Below are positions 1 to 15,137 of a stretch of DNA of 64,000 bases, in pieces. Source of the stretch: Triglochin maritima (Eukaryota > Streptophyta > Magnoliopsida > Alismatales > Juncaginaceae); assembly GCA_963682175.1 (NCBI GenBank), contig OY821775.1:806001-870000 (forward strand), given 5' to 3'. Both the position numbers and the translations under genes were made by a program. Every line of letters starts with the position of its first letter. The stretch's first letter is position 1. Under the pieces are notes generated by a model. That model was given only the letters and a program-made list of their open reading frames with translations, was not told the DNA's origin and did no database searches.

Positions 1-26
1 TTCTAATCTTTTCTTCTTTTTTATAG

Positions 27-3000
27 ATTGTACTCAACTACAAGGGCCAATGAATTTCTTCGTAAAGACCATGTTAAGCAAAGTCGGATTTCATTCAACG
101 CTATTACAATTTCATGCTTGGGTGATGGCACGACAAAGTATTTCGACTTTGTTGTTGTTGGAAGTGGTGTTGCAGGACTAAGATATGCTCTAGAAGTTTC
201 AAAACATGGCTCTGTTGCTATAATTACCAAAGCCGAGCCTCAAGAGAGTAACACCAAGTATGCACAAGGTGGTGTAAGTGCTGTCTTGTGCCCCACAGAT
301 TCCATCGAGAATCACATGCGTGACACCATGATAGCAGGGGCTTATTTATGTGATGAGGAGACCGTCAGGGTAAGAGCAGATATATAGGTTTTGGTTTTGA
401 GTAGTATTGCTTTTAATCTTATAAGTCTTAAGAAAATCTCTTACTGCAACTTCTACTTCTTTTCATTTTTGTTTACGATGTTTCTTCAAAGAAGACTTAA
501 AGCTGTTTTATAGAATGTGAAAAATATGATCCTTTAACCCAATGCTAGTCCTTTTGCCATCCAAATGTTTAATTGTCATTTTGATCATCTTCAATGCAAC
601 TTAATAAGTATAAAAAAAACAAAATTCCTTAGCATCTATTGAGGTTTGTCCCTGCCAAATCTTCTTGGAACTGTCTTAAATCCTTGCTTTTTTGAAACAA
701 ACTTTGTAGCTTTGTCAATAACGCTGATTTGTTGTATCTGTAGAATATAAAAAAGCTTGGGAGATTATCAATTTGGAATAGTGAAAACCTCCCAATTTCT
801 TTCTATTGACTAGAGTCTCTTCTAAACTGAATTCCACTTTGATTATTGGATGGGGGTTTTAAGCGTGTATGGTAAATTGACCATAGGTTGTGTGCACAGA
901 AGGTCCTGAGCGGATAAGAGAATTGATCTCACTTGGTGCGACATTCGATCATGGAGAGGATGGGAACTTGCATTTGGCAAGGGAAGGGGGCCATTCTCAT
1001 CGGAGGATCGTTCATGCTGCTGACATGACCGGGAGAGAGATTGAACGGGCATTGCTGAAAGCTGTTGATAATGACCCAAACATATTCATGTTTGGGCATC
1101 ATTTTGCCATCGACTTTCTGAGTTCACAGGTTTTTATATTCCCCTTATTTGAATCAAATACTGAAATATGTTTAACTGTTTAAATGTAATTGAAAAAAAA
1201 CTACCATTCATGTCATTTCTTGCTCATTTTATACGTATACATTTTTTACATGGAGTTAAGGAATAAATAGATCTTTTTGTCTGTAATGATATTCTCCTAA
1301 ACTCTTGTTTTTCTTCCACCTAAGTTGGGTTTTTATTATCTTAATTAATTATTATGTGATCTTCTGGATTCATGTAGTGAGAATTAGTCATTATAAACAT
1401 GCTCAACATAAGGTAAGAATTCATTACATTTGGTGCAAGAAATGGAAATTGGATACTTGTCATTTGCTTTAGTAAAATTCATTGTCCCTTGCAGTTTCTG
1501 TACTTGTTGGATTCTGTTCTCTCATGGACTAATAACGTTTCTTTCATGTTCTTGTCTTCCCAGAAAATTTACCTAATGCTGGGAATAATTGTTGTAGAAC
1601 AATCCTAATCCTAAATGTCAGTCTACCATTTTTCGCAGGATGGTTCGGAGATACATTGTCATGGTGTAGATGCATTGGATACAGAAACAAACGAGGTAGT
1701 TTGTGTTTCTCTGCTTTCATACTCGACCTCATAGACTCTTAATTATACATAACAAACATCCTCTTGTCAGTTCTTTTAACTTTTTGTTTAATCATTGTAG
1801 GTGGTTCGCTTCATATCTAAAGTGACACTGCTTGCCTCTGGAGGTGCAGGACATATTTACCCTTCAACAACAAATCCACCAGTATAATTCATTCAACACT
1901 CTACTTGTCTTTATTGGTTATAGCATGACTTTTCGTTTTTCTCAAAATTTGAAATCTACATCTCTGGAATTTATTTACGTCTTGTTCATGCAAATTAACT
2001 ACCTAATTTCTGTTATGAAATTCTAAAACTATCAATCAGATGTACAATGTAGAGGACTTGTATTAACCAATTTTACTGTTGGTTTGATCTTGATAGGTTG
2101 CAACTGGAGATGGCGTTGCAATGTCTCATCGTGCTCAAGCTGTAATCTCCAATATGGAGTAAGTTTCTTTTTTCTTGGTAGTGTTATGTTGAGGAAAATA
2201 GTTTCGAGACATAATATTTCGCTATCAAATTGATAAGCAGAGATGTCAATTACTTTGAATAATTTGTTTTTGAAAAAAAGAATCTAAAGAATTTCTGATG
2301 TTACAGATTTGTTCAGTTCCATCCCACGGCACTAGCAGATGAAGGACTCCCAATCAAGCCGGAAAAAATGCGGGAAAACGCATTTCTGATAACAGAAGCA
2401 GTAAGAGGCGACGGTGGAATCCTCTACAACCAATCCATGCAAAGATTCATGCCCCTGTACGACGAGAGAGCTGAACTTGCACCACGTGATATCGTTGCAA
2501 GAAGCATCGACGAACAGTTAAAGAAGCGTAAGGAGAAGTATGTGCTACTAGACATAAGCCACAAGCCAAGAGAATCAATTCTCTCCCACTTCCCCAACAT
2601 TGCTTCTGAATGCCTCAAATATGGATTAGACATTACCAAAATGCCGATCCCAGTCGTCCCTGCGGCCCACTACATGTGCGGTGGTGTTCGTGCTGGCCTC
2701 CATGGGGAAACAAACGTTAGGGGATTGTACGTAGCTGGAGAAGTCGCGTGCACTGGATTGCATGGAGCAAACCGACTCGCCAGTAATTCTTTACTTGAAG
2801 CACTAGTTTTTGCTCGTAGAGCAGTTCAACCTTCGATAAATCATATGTCCAACTCGAGCGTTGATTTAAGTGTTTCAAGCATGTGGGAGCGCCCGGTACT
2901 TCCTAGTTCACTGAAGTCAGGTTTGGTGGAGGACATCATTAAGAGAACCAGAGACATGAGAGCCGAATTGCAGACCATAATGTGGGAGTACGTGGGAATT

Positions 3001-3315
3001 GTGCGGTCTACAAACCGTTTAAAAACTGCAGAGTGGAAGATATCGGAGCTGGAGAAGGAGTGGGAGGAATTCCTCTTCAGAAGGGGATGGAGACGGACGA
3101 TGGTCGGAGTTGAAGCTTGCGAGATGAGAAATTTATTCTGTTGCGCAAAACTTGTTGTCAGTAGTGCGGTTTCAAGGCAAGAAAGCCGGGGTTTGCACTT
3201 CACTACCGATTTTCCTTTCGAGCAGACCAAGAGGCTTCCAACAATTATATTTCCGAGCTCATCGGTTCCCAGAACTTGGAGCTCAAGGCAGTTACAGCGG
3301 TTAATTCATCGTTAA
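27..3315 (+). CDS. AO: L-aspartate oxidase, chloroplastic (5' exon(s) outside window)
   Basis: FAD enzyme oxidising L-aspartate to iminoaspartate, the first step of de novo NAD synthesis in plastids; it works with quinolinate synthase. Exons read as join(27..369, 887..1129, 1639..1695, 1801..1881, 2097..2158, 2307..3315), all GT-AG and in frame, giving about 598 residues. The N-terminal exon with the transit peptide lies left of the window, so position 27 is a splice acceptor (ttatag) and not a start. Visible family marks are the FAD-binding VVVGSGVAGL in the first exon, HSHRRIVHAADMTGRE, the FQFHPTAL-type motif (here FVQFHPTAL), HYMCGG and the C-terminal GLHGANRLASNSLLEA. The last exon is by far the longest and ends in a normal TAA. 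No frameshift or premature stop was seen. The product assignment rests on strong resemblance to plant NadB-type oxidases. Confidence 0.96.
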
Positions 3316-4215
3316 AAAGCGTCTCAACCAAGATACATAATTTTTTGAGTTGTGAATGTTGGATTACTGGAATTATCAACAAACTTAGGCAGTTCAACTG
3401 AAAATTCAATGGATTGAGGTACAAATTCAACTAAATACAAAAGGTTATTTTTTGAGATTTAACCAAAACATTGTGATGATAAATTATACTATCCATCACT
3501 TCATGATTTATGGATTCTTATAGATCTTACTACTACTGAAAACTATGTTCTTTTGTGGGCAATCACACTGATTCTGCCACAGGAGCGGAAATTAAACCAC
3601 AATATTTAATTTTTAATTTTGCTCCTTTTCCCGTCTATATTAGCACATTTGAGAGAGAGAAATGGTGATGTTACTTTAATATTCCAGCTGCAGTTGTAAT
3701 AAATTCAAGAAATACTCATTCTGAGAACTTTAGTTTTCTATAGTCTGTTTCAGTTGTGGAATAGAACACATCTACCTTGAATATTGTGATGGCATGTAAA
3801 GAAATGAGTTTCATGATCTTCACTTTTTAGGGTCTCATAAGATTGGACTAGCAATGGTCTCTGGTTGTATTTTGGAATATATGTCCTTTTGTGAACCATA
3901 TGAATATATGATACCGGTTCTTGCTTATGCTTGTGAGAATACATATTGTATGAAAAACTCACACTTGTGTTGTCTTACAACAACAATGAGATCAAATTGT
4001 GTTTAGATAAGTTTGTGCACTTTGAGAAGTTAATAACTGATACCCAAAGAAAAAAATTCCATAATAAATTTGTATTGAACTTTCCACAACATCACATCAT
4101 TGATAATATAATGACCTCACAATGATGTTTTAGATAACTAACATCATATTTCTTCTTTATTCACAAACAAACAAACAACTCAACATAACCATCAAAAACA
4201 CCTCTGATGTTTGCT
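3316..4215. other. Intergenic spacer between convergent AO and AOR
   Basis: This spacer holds the 3' ends of two convergent genes, AO (+) and AOR (-). It is AT-rich, and the short ORFs within it resemble no protein known to me. No RNA gene or repeat was recognised. Confidence 0.6.
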
Positions 4216-7196
<2,981 letters not shown>

Positions 7197-10017
7197 TTAC
7201 TGCACACTACTTCCAAACAAGCTGTAAGCAGAAATGAGGGAGCTAAGTGCAAAGGCAATGAACGCAAGGAATGACATTGAAATGGAGCCATTGATCATCA
7301 CAGTGAACGGATCACTGCCCCAGTTTGAAACCCAGTCATCGTTCCTGGCAACTGCAGAAGACGATGCCGAGAGCAGAAGGTATGCCAGAATCTACAATGG
7401 GCAAACACATCAAGAATGAGTAAAACAACCTTGTAATGCAATGAGTTCTTACTAGAAGACATTGAAATGACTATAACGTGTTTAGCTTTTGTGGTAATAG
7501 TAAAATCATGTATATATTTTATATTTGAAACAAGGTTTTGATAATCTAATAAAACTTGAAAGAAATTGCAAGCACCTGATCCATCGAAAAGTCAAAATAG
7601 TAACGGGTTGGTGTTTTGATGATGTCTTTCCCCTTCATCATGTGATGAACATGAGCGTAGATTTGGAAACTTGAATAAACAAATGCAATTACATTGACCG
7701 AGAGACAATACCTGCCGACCAGTTTAAAAGGTTTAGAGAACAGGAAAAAAACTTACCGTAAAGTTTCTATAAATGACAGAATTTAATGAGAAGTTGAAAA
7801 CCATCAAAATTTGCCACTAGATCACTTCAAATTTAAGTATTCAGAGATGACCTTCAGTACTATTGAGTTTTCTTAAATAAATTTGAAAAATTATCTCGAC
7901 TGTATAATTAGACCCAAAAAAGTGGCTTTTTTTTATCTTTTAGAAGCATTATGTATTTCATGTAACTGAAAACGGCCACCCAATCACCAGGCAGTGGCTC
8001 TTTTAGGTTAGGTTGGTTAAGACACATGATCTAGAATCTGATGACGAACAACACATGTAGTGCATGAGTGACAATTAAGAATTATCCATGACTAACAAGA
8101 TTAATATAGTTAATTTTGGTTTACCGTCCAGAAAGGGAATCCGTTGGTTTTTCTAAATCGTAGAGTAATCAGTTCATCAACTCTGTTATACAATGATTTT
8201 ATAACAGTCAGCCTAATTACTCTTTATCAAGTGTATACAAGGAACAACAACCCCTTCAAATAGTTCACCGGCACACAAGCCCTTGTGACAAAAGGTGACA
8301 AGTTCAATTACTGGGTGTGAGTGAGACAATTTCCCCATGCCTTGGAAGCTACAACTCTAGACTTTCCTTCCCCATTCCAAAAAATATAGGCAGCAAGGCA
8401 TTTTATGTCAGAGAAAATGTTGACTGACCCCAAAGTGTAGTTAAAAGAAGAAAAACAGTAATGCACCCATATTTGAACAAACAATCAATTTGATAGGATT
8501 AAAGATTGTGTTAATTGAACATGAAAAAAACTAAGGAAACAAAGACACATCACAACAGCTCACTTCCTATCGTGTAAAAGGTTGCTTAGGTCCTTAGGAC
8601 AAGCTACTAATTTAAAGAAGTTTCTTTTAAAACATTTTATTTTTTTGAAATTACATATAGAAAATAGAAGTATATAGATGCAAAAATGCTTAATACTTGC
8701 AATCAAATACAAATTACTTTATGGTGAACAATATTGACAATTTTTTGCTTGTTTGGGATTAAAGGCTTTGTTGTTGTTGTAATGTTGACAAATTTTGCAC
8801 TTTCAAGCATGAATGACAACAATAAACGAGGTATTGTAGGAGAAAGAAAACTACGTGTTAACATCATATTTAGACGTGGGTAATTGCAACAACAAAACTT
8901 AAATAAAAAAGATGGAAAGCAAATGGCCAAAAGAAATAAAATAACTGTAGAATCCAATTTTGGAGACCCTAAAGACGTTTCCTTAGGTGTTACTCAAGTA
9001 ACATATTCTTTTCCCCGTTTTTGAGCCTCTTAAACAGTTTTAAGTTGTCTAGGTTGGTTGGTTGCTAGAGGCAAACATGGTAAGAGACTGACCAAGGTCA
9101 ATCAAAATCAGACCACTATTTTTTCCTTCCAAAATGTATGTTTTGATGACCAATATACACCAAATGGGAATCCATACCCAAAACAGAAACAAGGAAAATG
9201 AAATGGCCAACTTCAATAAAATGAAAAACCTAATGAATTTATTCTCCTGATCCGTAAAACACATTAAAGAAACCAAACACAACCATAAAGAATTTAAATT
9301 AAAAAAAGAACTTGGAAACTATCCTTTCTTAATTGAGAATTCATACAGTGGAATGCCCTAGAAAGCTAAAAGACTAAAACACTAATTGATTAAAAAACAC
9401 ACAACCCAGAATAAGAAAACATACTAATCATGGTTTTCATTCACCAAACACTCGAAAACCCGTAAAAACACAGAAGTAGGCACGTAATTGTGGTAAACTA
9501 ATCCAAGAAACATAGATACATACTCCATCCAACACATGAAAAAGAAGAAAGTTTCATTAAAATGATAATACCTATACTCCCTGTATCTATCAAAGGAGTC
9601 TCCGGCCCAGCCTTTGGTCTTATCGGCAGCCATGACCGAGAAGGATATCAAAGTCAGCACGGCCGCGGCGACCCTCACCCCAACGGAAGCTCTGGTAACA
9701 GCCGCCTCCCTCCTGGACCTCCGGACGATCCCGGTGACGACTCTGGACCCATTTTGCCTCTCCCTGTCGTGAGTAGGACCTCTCTCCCCGTCCTCGACGG
9801 TGGTGGGATTGGGATTGGGATTGGGTTTGGGGTCGGCCCACGTGACGCGGTTGACGACTAGAGTGCTCGGAGGAGGGGAGGAGGAAGACTTCGGGGGGGA
9901 CGGGGAGTTGGTTTGGGGGGATGACCAGTTGAAGCGGTTCGGCACTATTGGTGGGGAAGGAGGAGTTTGGGGTTTGGTGGTGGGAGGAGGTGGGAGGGGG
10001 AGTGGGGAAGATTCCAT
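7197..10017 (-). CDS. CASP-like membrane protein, CASPL4 type, three exons
   Basis: Four-helix MARVEL-related plant membrane protein; CASP relatives form scaffolds in plasma-membrane domains, although the role of CASPL4-type members is poorly known. Exons are complement(join(7197..7391, 7576..7711, 9572..10017)), giving 258 residues. Exon 1 encodes a long Pro/Ser-rich cytosolic N-terminus, then [20 protein letters not shown] and the first hydrophobic helix, ending FDRYREYR. Exon 2 resumes with [19 protein letters not shown] (helix 2) and ends [10 protein letters not shown]. Exon 3 gives [20 protein letters not shown] (helix 3), a loop with WVSNWGSD, then [19 protein letters not shown] (helix 4) and stops after SSVQ. 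The phases join exactly, and the 1.86-kb first intron explains why the gene looks fragmentary. The protein lacks an N-terminal signal peptide, as usual for the family. The CASPL4 placement is from memory of conserved blocks. Confidence 0.92.
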
Positions 10018-10107
10018 GGATTATTAGGGTTAGGGTTTGGAGAAGAAGCAGAAGAAAGAAAGAAAGAAGTTGTTAAGTTATAATTGGAGTGGAGAGAAAA
10101 AGGAAAG

Positions 10108-10200
10108 AAGAAGAAGAAGAAGAAGAAGAAGAAGAAAGCATCGTTCGTGTTTGTGTTGTGGGGAAGGAAGCGAAGCGAAGCAAAGCAAAGCAAAGCAAAA
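10108..10200. repeat. GAA microsatellite and GCAAA-type short repeats upstream of the CASP-like gene
   Basis: A run of about ten GAA triplets (10108-10137) is followed by short tandem units of the form GAAGC/AAAGC (about 10166-10198). They sit within 200 bp upstream of the CASP-like start, in the expected 5' UTR or promoter on the minus strand (read there as TTC repeats, common in plant 5' leaders). Confidence 0.8.
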
Positions 10201-11403
10201 GTACACTTTTTTTTGTTTTTGGGTTTTGCAATTTTCATTTTATGAGTAATGTTTTTATAATAATTATCTGCTAACTACTCAACTTGGTTCTTAGTGAGCT
10301 TAGCACAAATAAAAAATTCCACTCCGTAGAATTAATGAGCACTTATGTTTATTTTGTGATATTTAACTTTATTTTTTGAAATTACTATAGTGTATTGAAA
10401 TTAAACATACTTCGATGGTCTCCATTTGATTCGAAACGATGGCATTAAAACATATTTCACTTAGAAACCACCGATTGAGCTAAAGCTTAGATGCCATACA
10501 TTACTTCCGTGGGACATTAACTTTGTTAGAAAGTAATTATGGGTTGAAATTTTTACGAATTTTCTTTTGAGTAATAAGTTGTAACATCTTTTTACTACTA
10601 ACCATTGATTGATTTTGAGTTCGACACTCACACTTCGTTAAACTTCTTACTTATGTGTTGGAAGAATGGGAGAAGAGTTCCAAACTTCACCTCAAAACTG
10701 CATCTTCCACAAGTTTATTATGTTTTGTCTTTGTTTTACATTTTTTTTTCCTAAGAAAAGTGAGAGAGAGAAGAAAAGAAAAAAAGTATTCCGTCATTAG
10801 CTGTAAAGTGTTTAAAGTTTATGCAAGCTTAAATGCGAAGGAAGTAATGTGGGTTCCCGTTTGGCAAGGTTGTGGATTTGCTTTTGTTCGTGTTTTTTTG
10901 TTTGTTTTTGGGTCTTTTTGTGCATAATTATTTTATTTTACGTTCATAGAGGATAGCCAGTTTGCTGTAAGCTTTGTAATTAAAAATCCTTCTTCCAACA
11001 CAATCAAATATTCAAGTCCTATAATTCTACCTTTGCTTTTAACATTAACATGTAACACTAATTAAATATACCAAACCGTGTGTACAAATGAGGAATTGAT
11101 GATCTCTTGGATCATAATTGAATGTTAACAAAAGAAACATGTGGTTGATGAAGAGTTGGTAATATTGATCATTACTGTTAGTAGTTCATTATTGCCTACC
11201 GTTTATTTATATATTTTTTGGCATTGTATTATTTATTTATTTTTGAAAGTTGTATTGAACGATCAACTATATATAATTTTTTTCATTGAATTGAACACAA
11301 AACCATCTTTTTTTTCTTAATTCGTTCGTTCAAGTGCGAATTATTGCCTTAGCTAGAGTTGCATGTTGTCAGTAAAACACGTCTCGATGCGTTGCTTCGA
11401 AAT
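10201..11403. other. AT-rich intergenic sequence
   Basis: No gene or clear element was recognised. One open frame (10655-10927) lacks any family resemblance. The stretch probably includes the distal promoter of the CASP-like gene. Confidence 0.4.
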
Positions 11404-11408
11404 ATGCT

Positions 11409-12151
11409 TGTAACGCCCCGAGCCCAGACAACTGCTCACCCGCCCGAACCCGGTGCGTCAAGATACGATCCACGATCCTGACCGTTGCGCACTCTGATAT
11501 TTAAATTCATCTGATATGCCCATAAATAATCTGAAAAATATAATCAACAAATTGTGAGTTCGACAACCCGCAAGTTCCAACCGTCAATCAATCAAAATCA
11601 TAATCATGTGGAAAATAATACAGAATATGACATTCAGTCGATGAACACAATCAAGAGACATGCATCACAAATAATATGCATGCATAACAATCTGGAACAC
11701 CCATTCGGATTCGACCACATCCTGTGCTTCTGAAATCTATCAATCAGTTAGACGCACACCTGGTAGCTCCACACTAACGACAGGCAGCCCTTTCCTCTCT
11801 CGGGTGGCTCCACGCTGTCCGTTAGGCAGCTCTTTTCTAAGTTGCTCTGCCAGAAACATACACACAGTCACATGACATGTCGACCGAAACACCACCATGC
11901 AATCATATGCATATCCATAAAATCAATATTAATGCTCAACATGCATGCAACTACGAATATCAAGAGAGACAGACATGATATGAAACTGAAGAATAACGAA
12001 TTAGTACTTGCCTCAAAATCTTCATCTTTTTCTTCTCTATATTCTTCTCAAAATTCCATCTTCTCCTAAAACCACACAATCATCCAACAATCTTAATTAG
12101 TCCATTAAGATATTTGATTATTACCTCAACTAAAAATTTCAGGATATTACA
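11409..12151. mobile_element. Solo LTR (TGTAAC...TTACA) with 5-bp target duplication ATGCT
   Basis: The 743-bp unit starts TGTAACGCCCCG and ends GGATATTACA, so its ends form the inverted TGTAA/TTACA typical of plant LTRs. The five bases before it (11404-11408) and after it (12152-12156) are both ATGCT, a perfect target duplication. No coding domain, primer-binding site or second LTR is present, so it is read as a solo LTR left by recombination. A small non-autonomous element is the alternative. Confidence 0.85.
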
Positions 12152-12156
12152 ATGCT

Positions 12157-12576
12157 TGTTTTGAGTAAATAAGAGTGGAAATCTCATTCATATATATCCT
12201 TCAAATCTCATCAGAGACACGGAGATAATGGCCCTAAGTTCAAGTCCACAATTTTGATAAGATAAGAGTTTAAGTGTCTCCACATATGAAAATTTTCTTA
12301 GTTTCATTGGATTCAATGGGACGACCATTCTTGTTATCCTAAACCATTATTACCACTTAACGTTAATTAATCTTGAGTTTAAATTCCATACTTTTATATT
12401 CAGTGGTCTGACTATGAAAAGCTTAATTGTGCTTAAGAACATTCGACTCCGATCATTATATTATGTTCATGTCGCTAATTTTGTTATGATGGTGTTACTG
12501 GGGAGTATATTATGCAACCAAAATTGTAGTAACCGATCCCCGTTCATTTTCAACCCATTAATTATCACCAAAGGCA
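12157..12576. other. Short spacer between two solo LTRs
   Basis: AT-rich sequence with no recognised gene. It is the original host DNA between two independent LTR insertions whose target duplications are both intact. Confidence 0.5.
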
Positions 12577-12581
12577 GTGGT

Positions 12582-14535
12582 TGTAACGTACCCGAAAACA
12601 GCGGAAAATTTAAACAATAATAAAGACCGTCAACGGTCAACACAGGGCACGTCACGGGAAAACAAACTAACATATATATAAAATATATAAAATACAGACC
12701 CACGTGGAAGTCAAACTATATAAATGAGTCAACTGTGATTACAACAAAAGTGAATATACATGTAATCACTACCTCAAACAAAAGAAGATAATAAAGAGAA
12801 CAGGATCTGATCCCGGGGGCACTCTCCTCGGTCACCACCTGACTCTAATGCTACTCGCTACCTGAAATGAAAACAAACAAACATGCCTGAGTTCCTTGCA
12901 GTAACTCCGTATACCAAACCTCCTAAAATATAAAAAGGAATTAAAGACAATGCAATGCTATGCACATGATCATCCACCTCGGGCCCACAATAATGCCCTC
13001 ACCGCCTCCGCGGCACTGAACCACTCCTGCCACTAGGGTCAAGTCAGTCCATCGCTGCCTCACAAGGGTCAGTCGACACCACTGCTCCCCAAAAAGTGCA
13101 GGAAGGAACCCCCGGTACACGCCGCCACCCAAGGAGCGAGTCAGCCCGCCGAATACACAACTCAGGTCAGACGACAGCCGCTGCTCCCCCAAGAGCCGTC
13201 AAGCGCGCACCCTGCCGGAACATCCTCGGCCTACCGCTAAACCCTCGCAAACTGCCCAAGGTTTACGGCACACATCCCTCACACCCCGCTCGGTAAGAGA
13301 GGAAACAATAATACAATAATACGCCTTCGTCGAAGGTGAAATCCGTAGCTCTCAAAGCCGGTAATCAACCGTCGCCTCGGAGCCGGTAGTCGACCTATAC
13401 TCAACGGATCGCGTGTGGATAAATCCACCAACCTGCGGCAGATCGGTCGACCGCTAAAAGCACACCGGTCGACCGGTCCCCCACACAGTACACAGTACTG
13501 TACAAACAAGTCTACCGGTCGAACCACGCCAACCGAATTACCGACCAATCGGTCGAACAAAAGTCATCTAGCGGGCGACCGTTTGGATGGTCTACGCTAT
13601 ACCAATTTATATAATATATATCCGGTCGGTCGAACCAAGGGGTCGTTCGACCGATAACAGGACTTTCAGCATTTTGCCTAAGTGGTATTCGGTCGACCGG
13701 AACTGCTATACAGTTCTACCGAAACATCACAGGCACTCTACTGCTTAATTAAAATGCTCAGTCGGTCGACCTAAAGTTAAAGAGCGGTCGACCGTTTTGA
13801 TGGTCAAAGCTCCCAACCGACTTAGCATCGAATAGATCGGTCGAACAAGGTTAAGGGCGTTCGACCGTTTAATAAGTCAAAACCCCCAACCGACCCATTC
13901 TCATTGTTATTCGGTCGACCGGCTAAGTGGTCCCGTTCGACCGATAACAGCATCACCCCTTTTTCCCGCACAAATCTGGCATAACGGTCGACCGTCCGTA
14001 GACATCGTTCGACCGTTCGCGGGTAAACTTCAATATAATAATAGGATCGGTCGACTGCCCACAGGCACCGGTCGACCGATCGTCGTCTTCAACCTCTGAA
14101 TTGGTTGAAATCCGACGGGGAATTCGACACCAACGTCGATCCCCAACACTCACAAGGCTTATGTGAGTTATAATGAAGATTTGGCATACATTTTTGACGG
14201 TTGTGGAAGCCTCCCAAGCTTGAGTCACTTCACTCCTCTTCTTCTTCCTTCTTCTCCTTCTTCTCCTCTTCTTCTTCTTCTTCACCTTCTTCTTCTTCTT
14301 CTCTCTAAACTCTTCTCTCACTCTCTGGTAATCCAAAACAAAGAAGCAAAACGTTTTCAGCTTAACCTTATCTTTACTATATATATCACCTTTAGTTAAC
14401 CACCTCCAAATCTACCAACCATAGCAAGCCACCTCATCTTCCCATCCTTATCTCCTAACTCTTCATTAACATAATTAATTAGGGTAAGTTAGGTTTAGTT
14501 TAGTTTAATTTCAATATTTAGATTAGGTTATTACA
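12582..14535. mobile_element. Long solo LTR with GGTCGACC-palindrome cluster and 5-bp target duplication GTGGT
   Basis: The 1,954-bp unit begins TGTAACGTACCCG and ends GGTTATTACA, and is flanked on both sides by GTGGT (12577-12581 and 14536-14540). The middle (about 13390-14080) is full of the palindrome GGTCGACC and one-base variants. It is followed by a CTT/TTC-rich stretch (about 14230-14305) and a TATATATA tract near 14376, which fits a U3-promoter layout read on the plus strand. No gag or pol sequence is present. The size and ends suggest a Ty3-type (Gypsy) solo LTR; the lineage is inferred. Confidence 0.85.
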
Positions 14536-14747
14536 GTGGTGGTGACTGACAATGGATTCTAAATTCAAGCCCAGAAGATTGATGAAGAGAAAACTCCAAC
14601 CACTAGCTAGCTAGAGAGAGAGAGAGAGAGAGTATAGAAGCACATTTACATGTTTCTAGTTTTTTTTTTTTGTGGTACAGTTTTTTTTTTGGTTTCCATA
14701 TAATTATTGGGGTGTTCATCCATTAATTCCACTAATCAAGTCCATTT

Positions 14748-14853
14748 TTAGATGGTAGAGCCATGAATTAATGATTGAGGATTACAGCTTGCGAGTGATC
14801 AGAACTTTCAAGTGGAAAGCAAGTTAATTTGTCTTTAGAAAGAAAGGATGTTT
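14748..14853. repeat. 106-bp segment, source or sister of a copy at 19686-19791
   Basis: This segment and 19686-19791 are the same over 106 bp except for one base (C versus G in CAGCTTGCGAG). They lie in direct orientation 4.9 kb apart, flanking the bHLH gene. Here the segment is continuous with ordinary intergenic DNA, so this is probably the source copy. Confidence 0.85.
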
Positions 14854-15137
14854 AACTTTAAATATGGAAGTAAAGTATAAGGCAAGTATGTACTATTGTA
14901 CTTCCACACACAATTAACGATTATAATCTCGTATATTTGGAGGAACCAAATTACATAATGTTATGTTGACGCTTAGATTACTTGTACATGACAAAAAACC
15001 CATCACTATGTCTATGTGTAATGATGGATCTAAAAATGATTAATGATCTTATGACCAAAAAAATAATATGCCTCCAAGCATCCAAAGTCCCATCAACATG
15101 ATTTTACTTACACTAACTAAAACATACAGATGATCGA

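Noticed and set aside
7234..7419. Plus-strand 61-codon ORF as a small gene
   Set aside because: It overlaps exon 3 of the CASP-like gene on the minus strand, whose translation shows the conserved helices 3 and 4 and a fitting stop.
13953..14336. Lys/Arg-rich 127-aa minus-strand ORF
   Set aside because: It is the translation of a CTT/TTC-rich tract and palindromes within a solo LTR.
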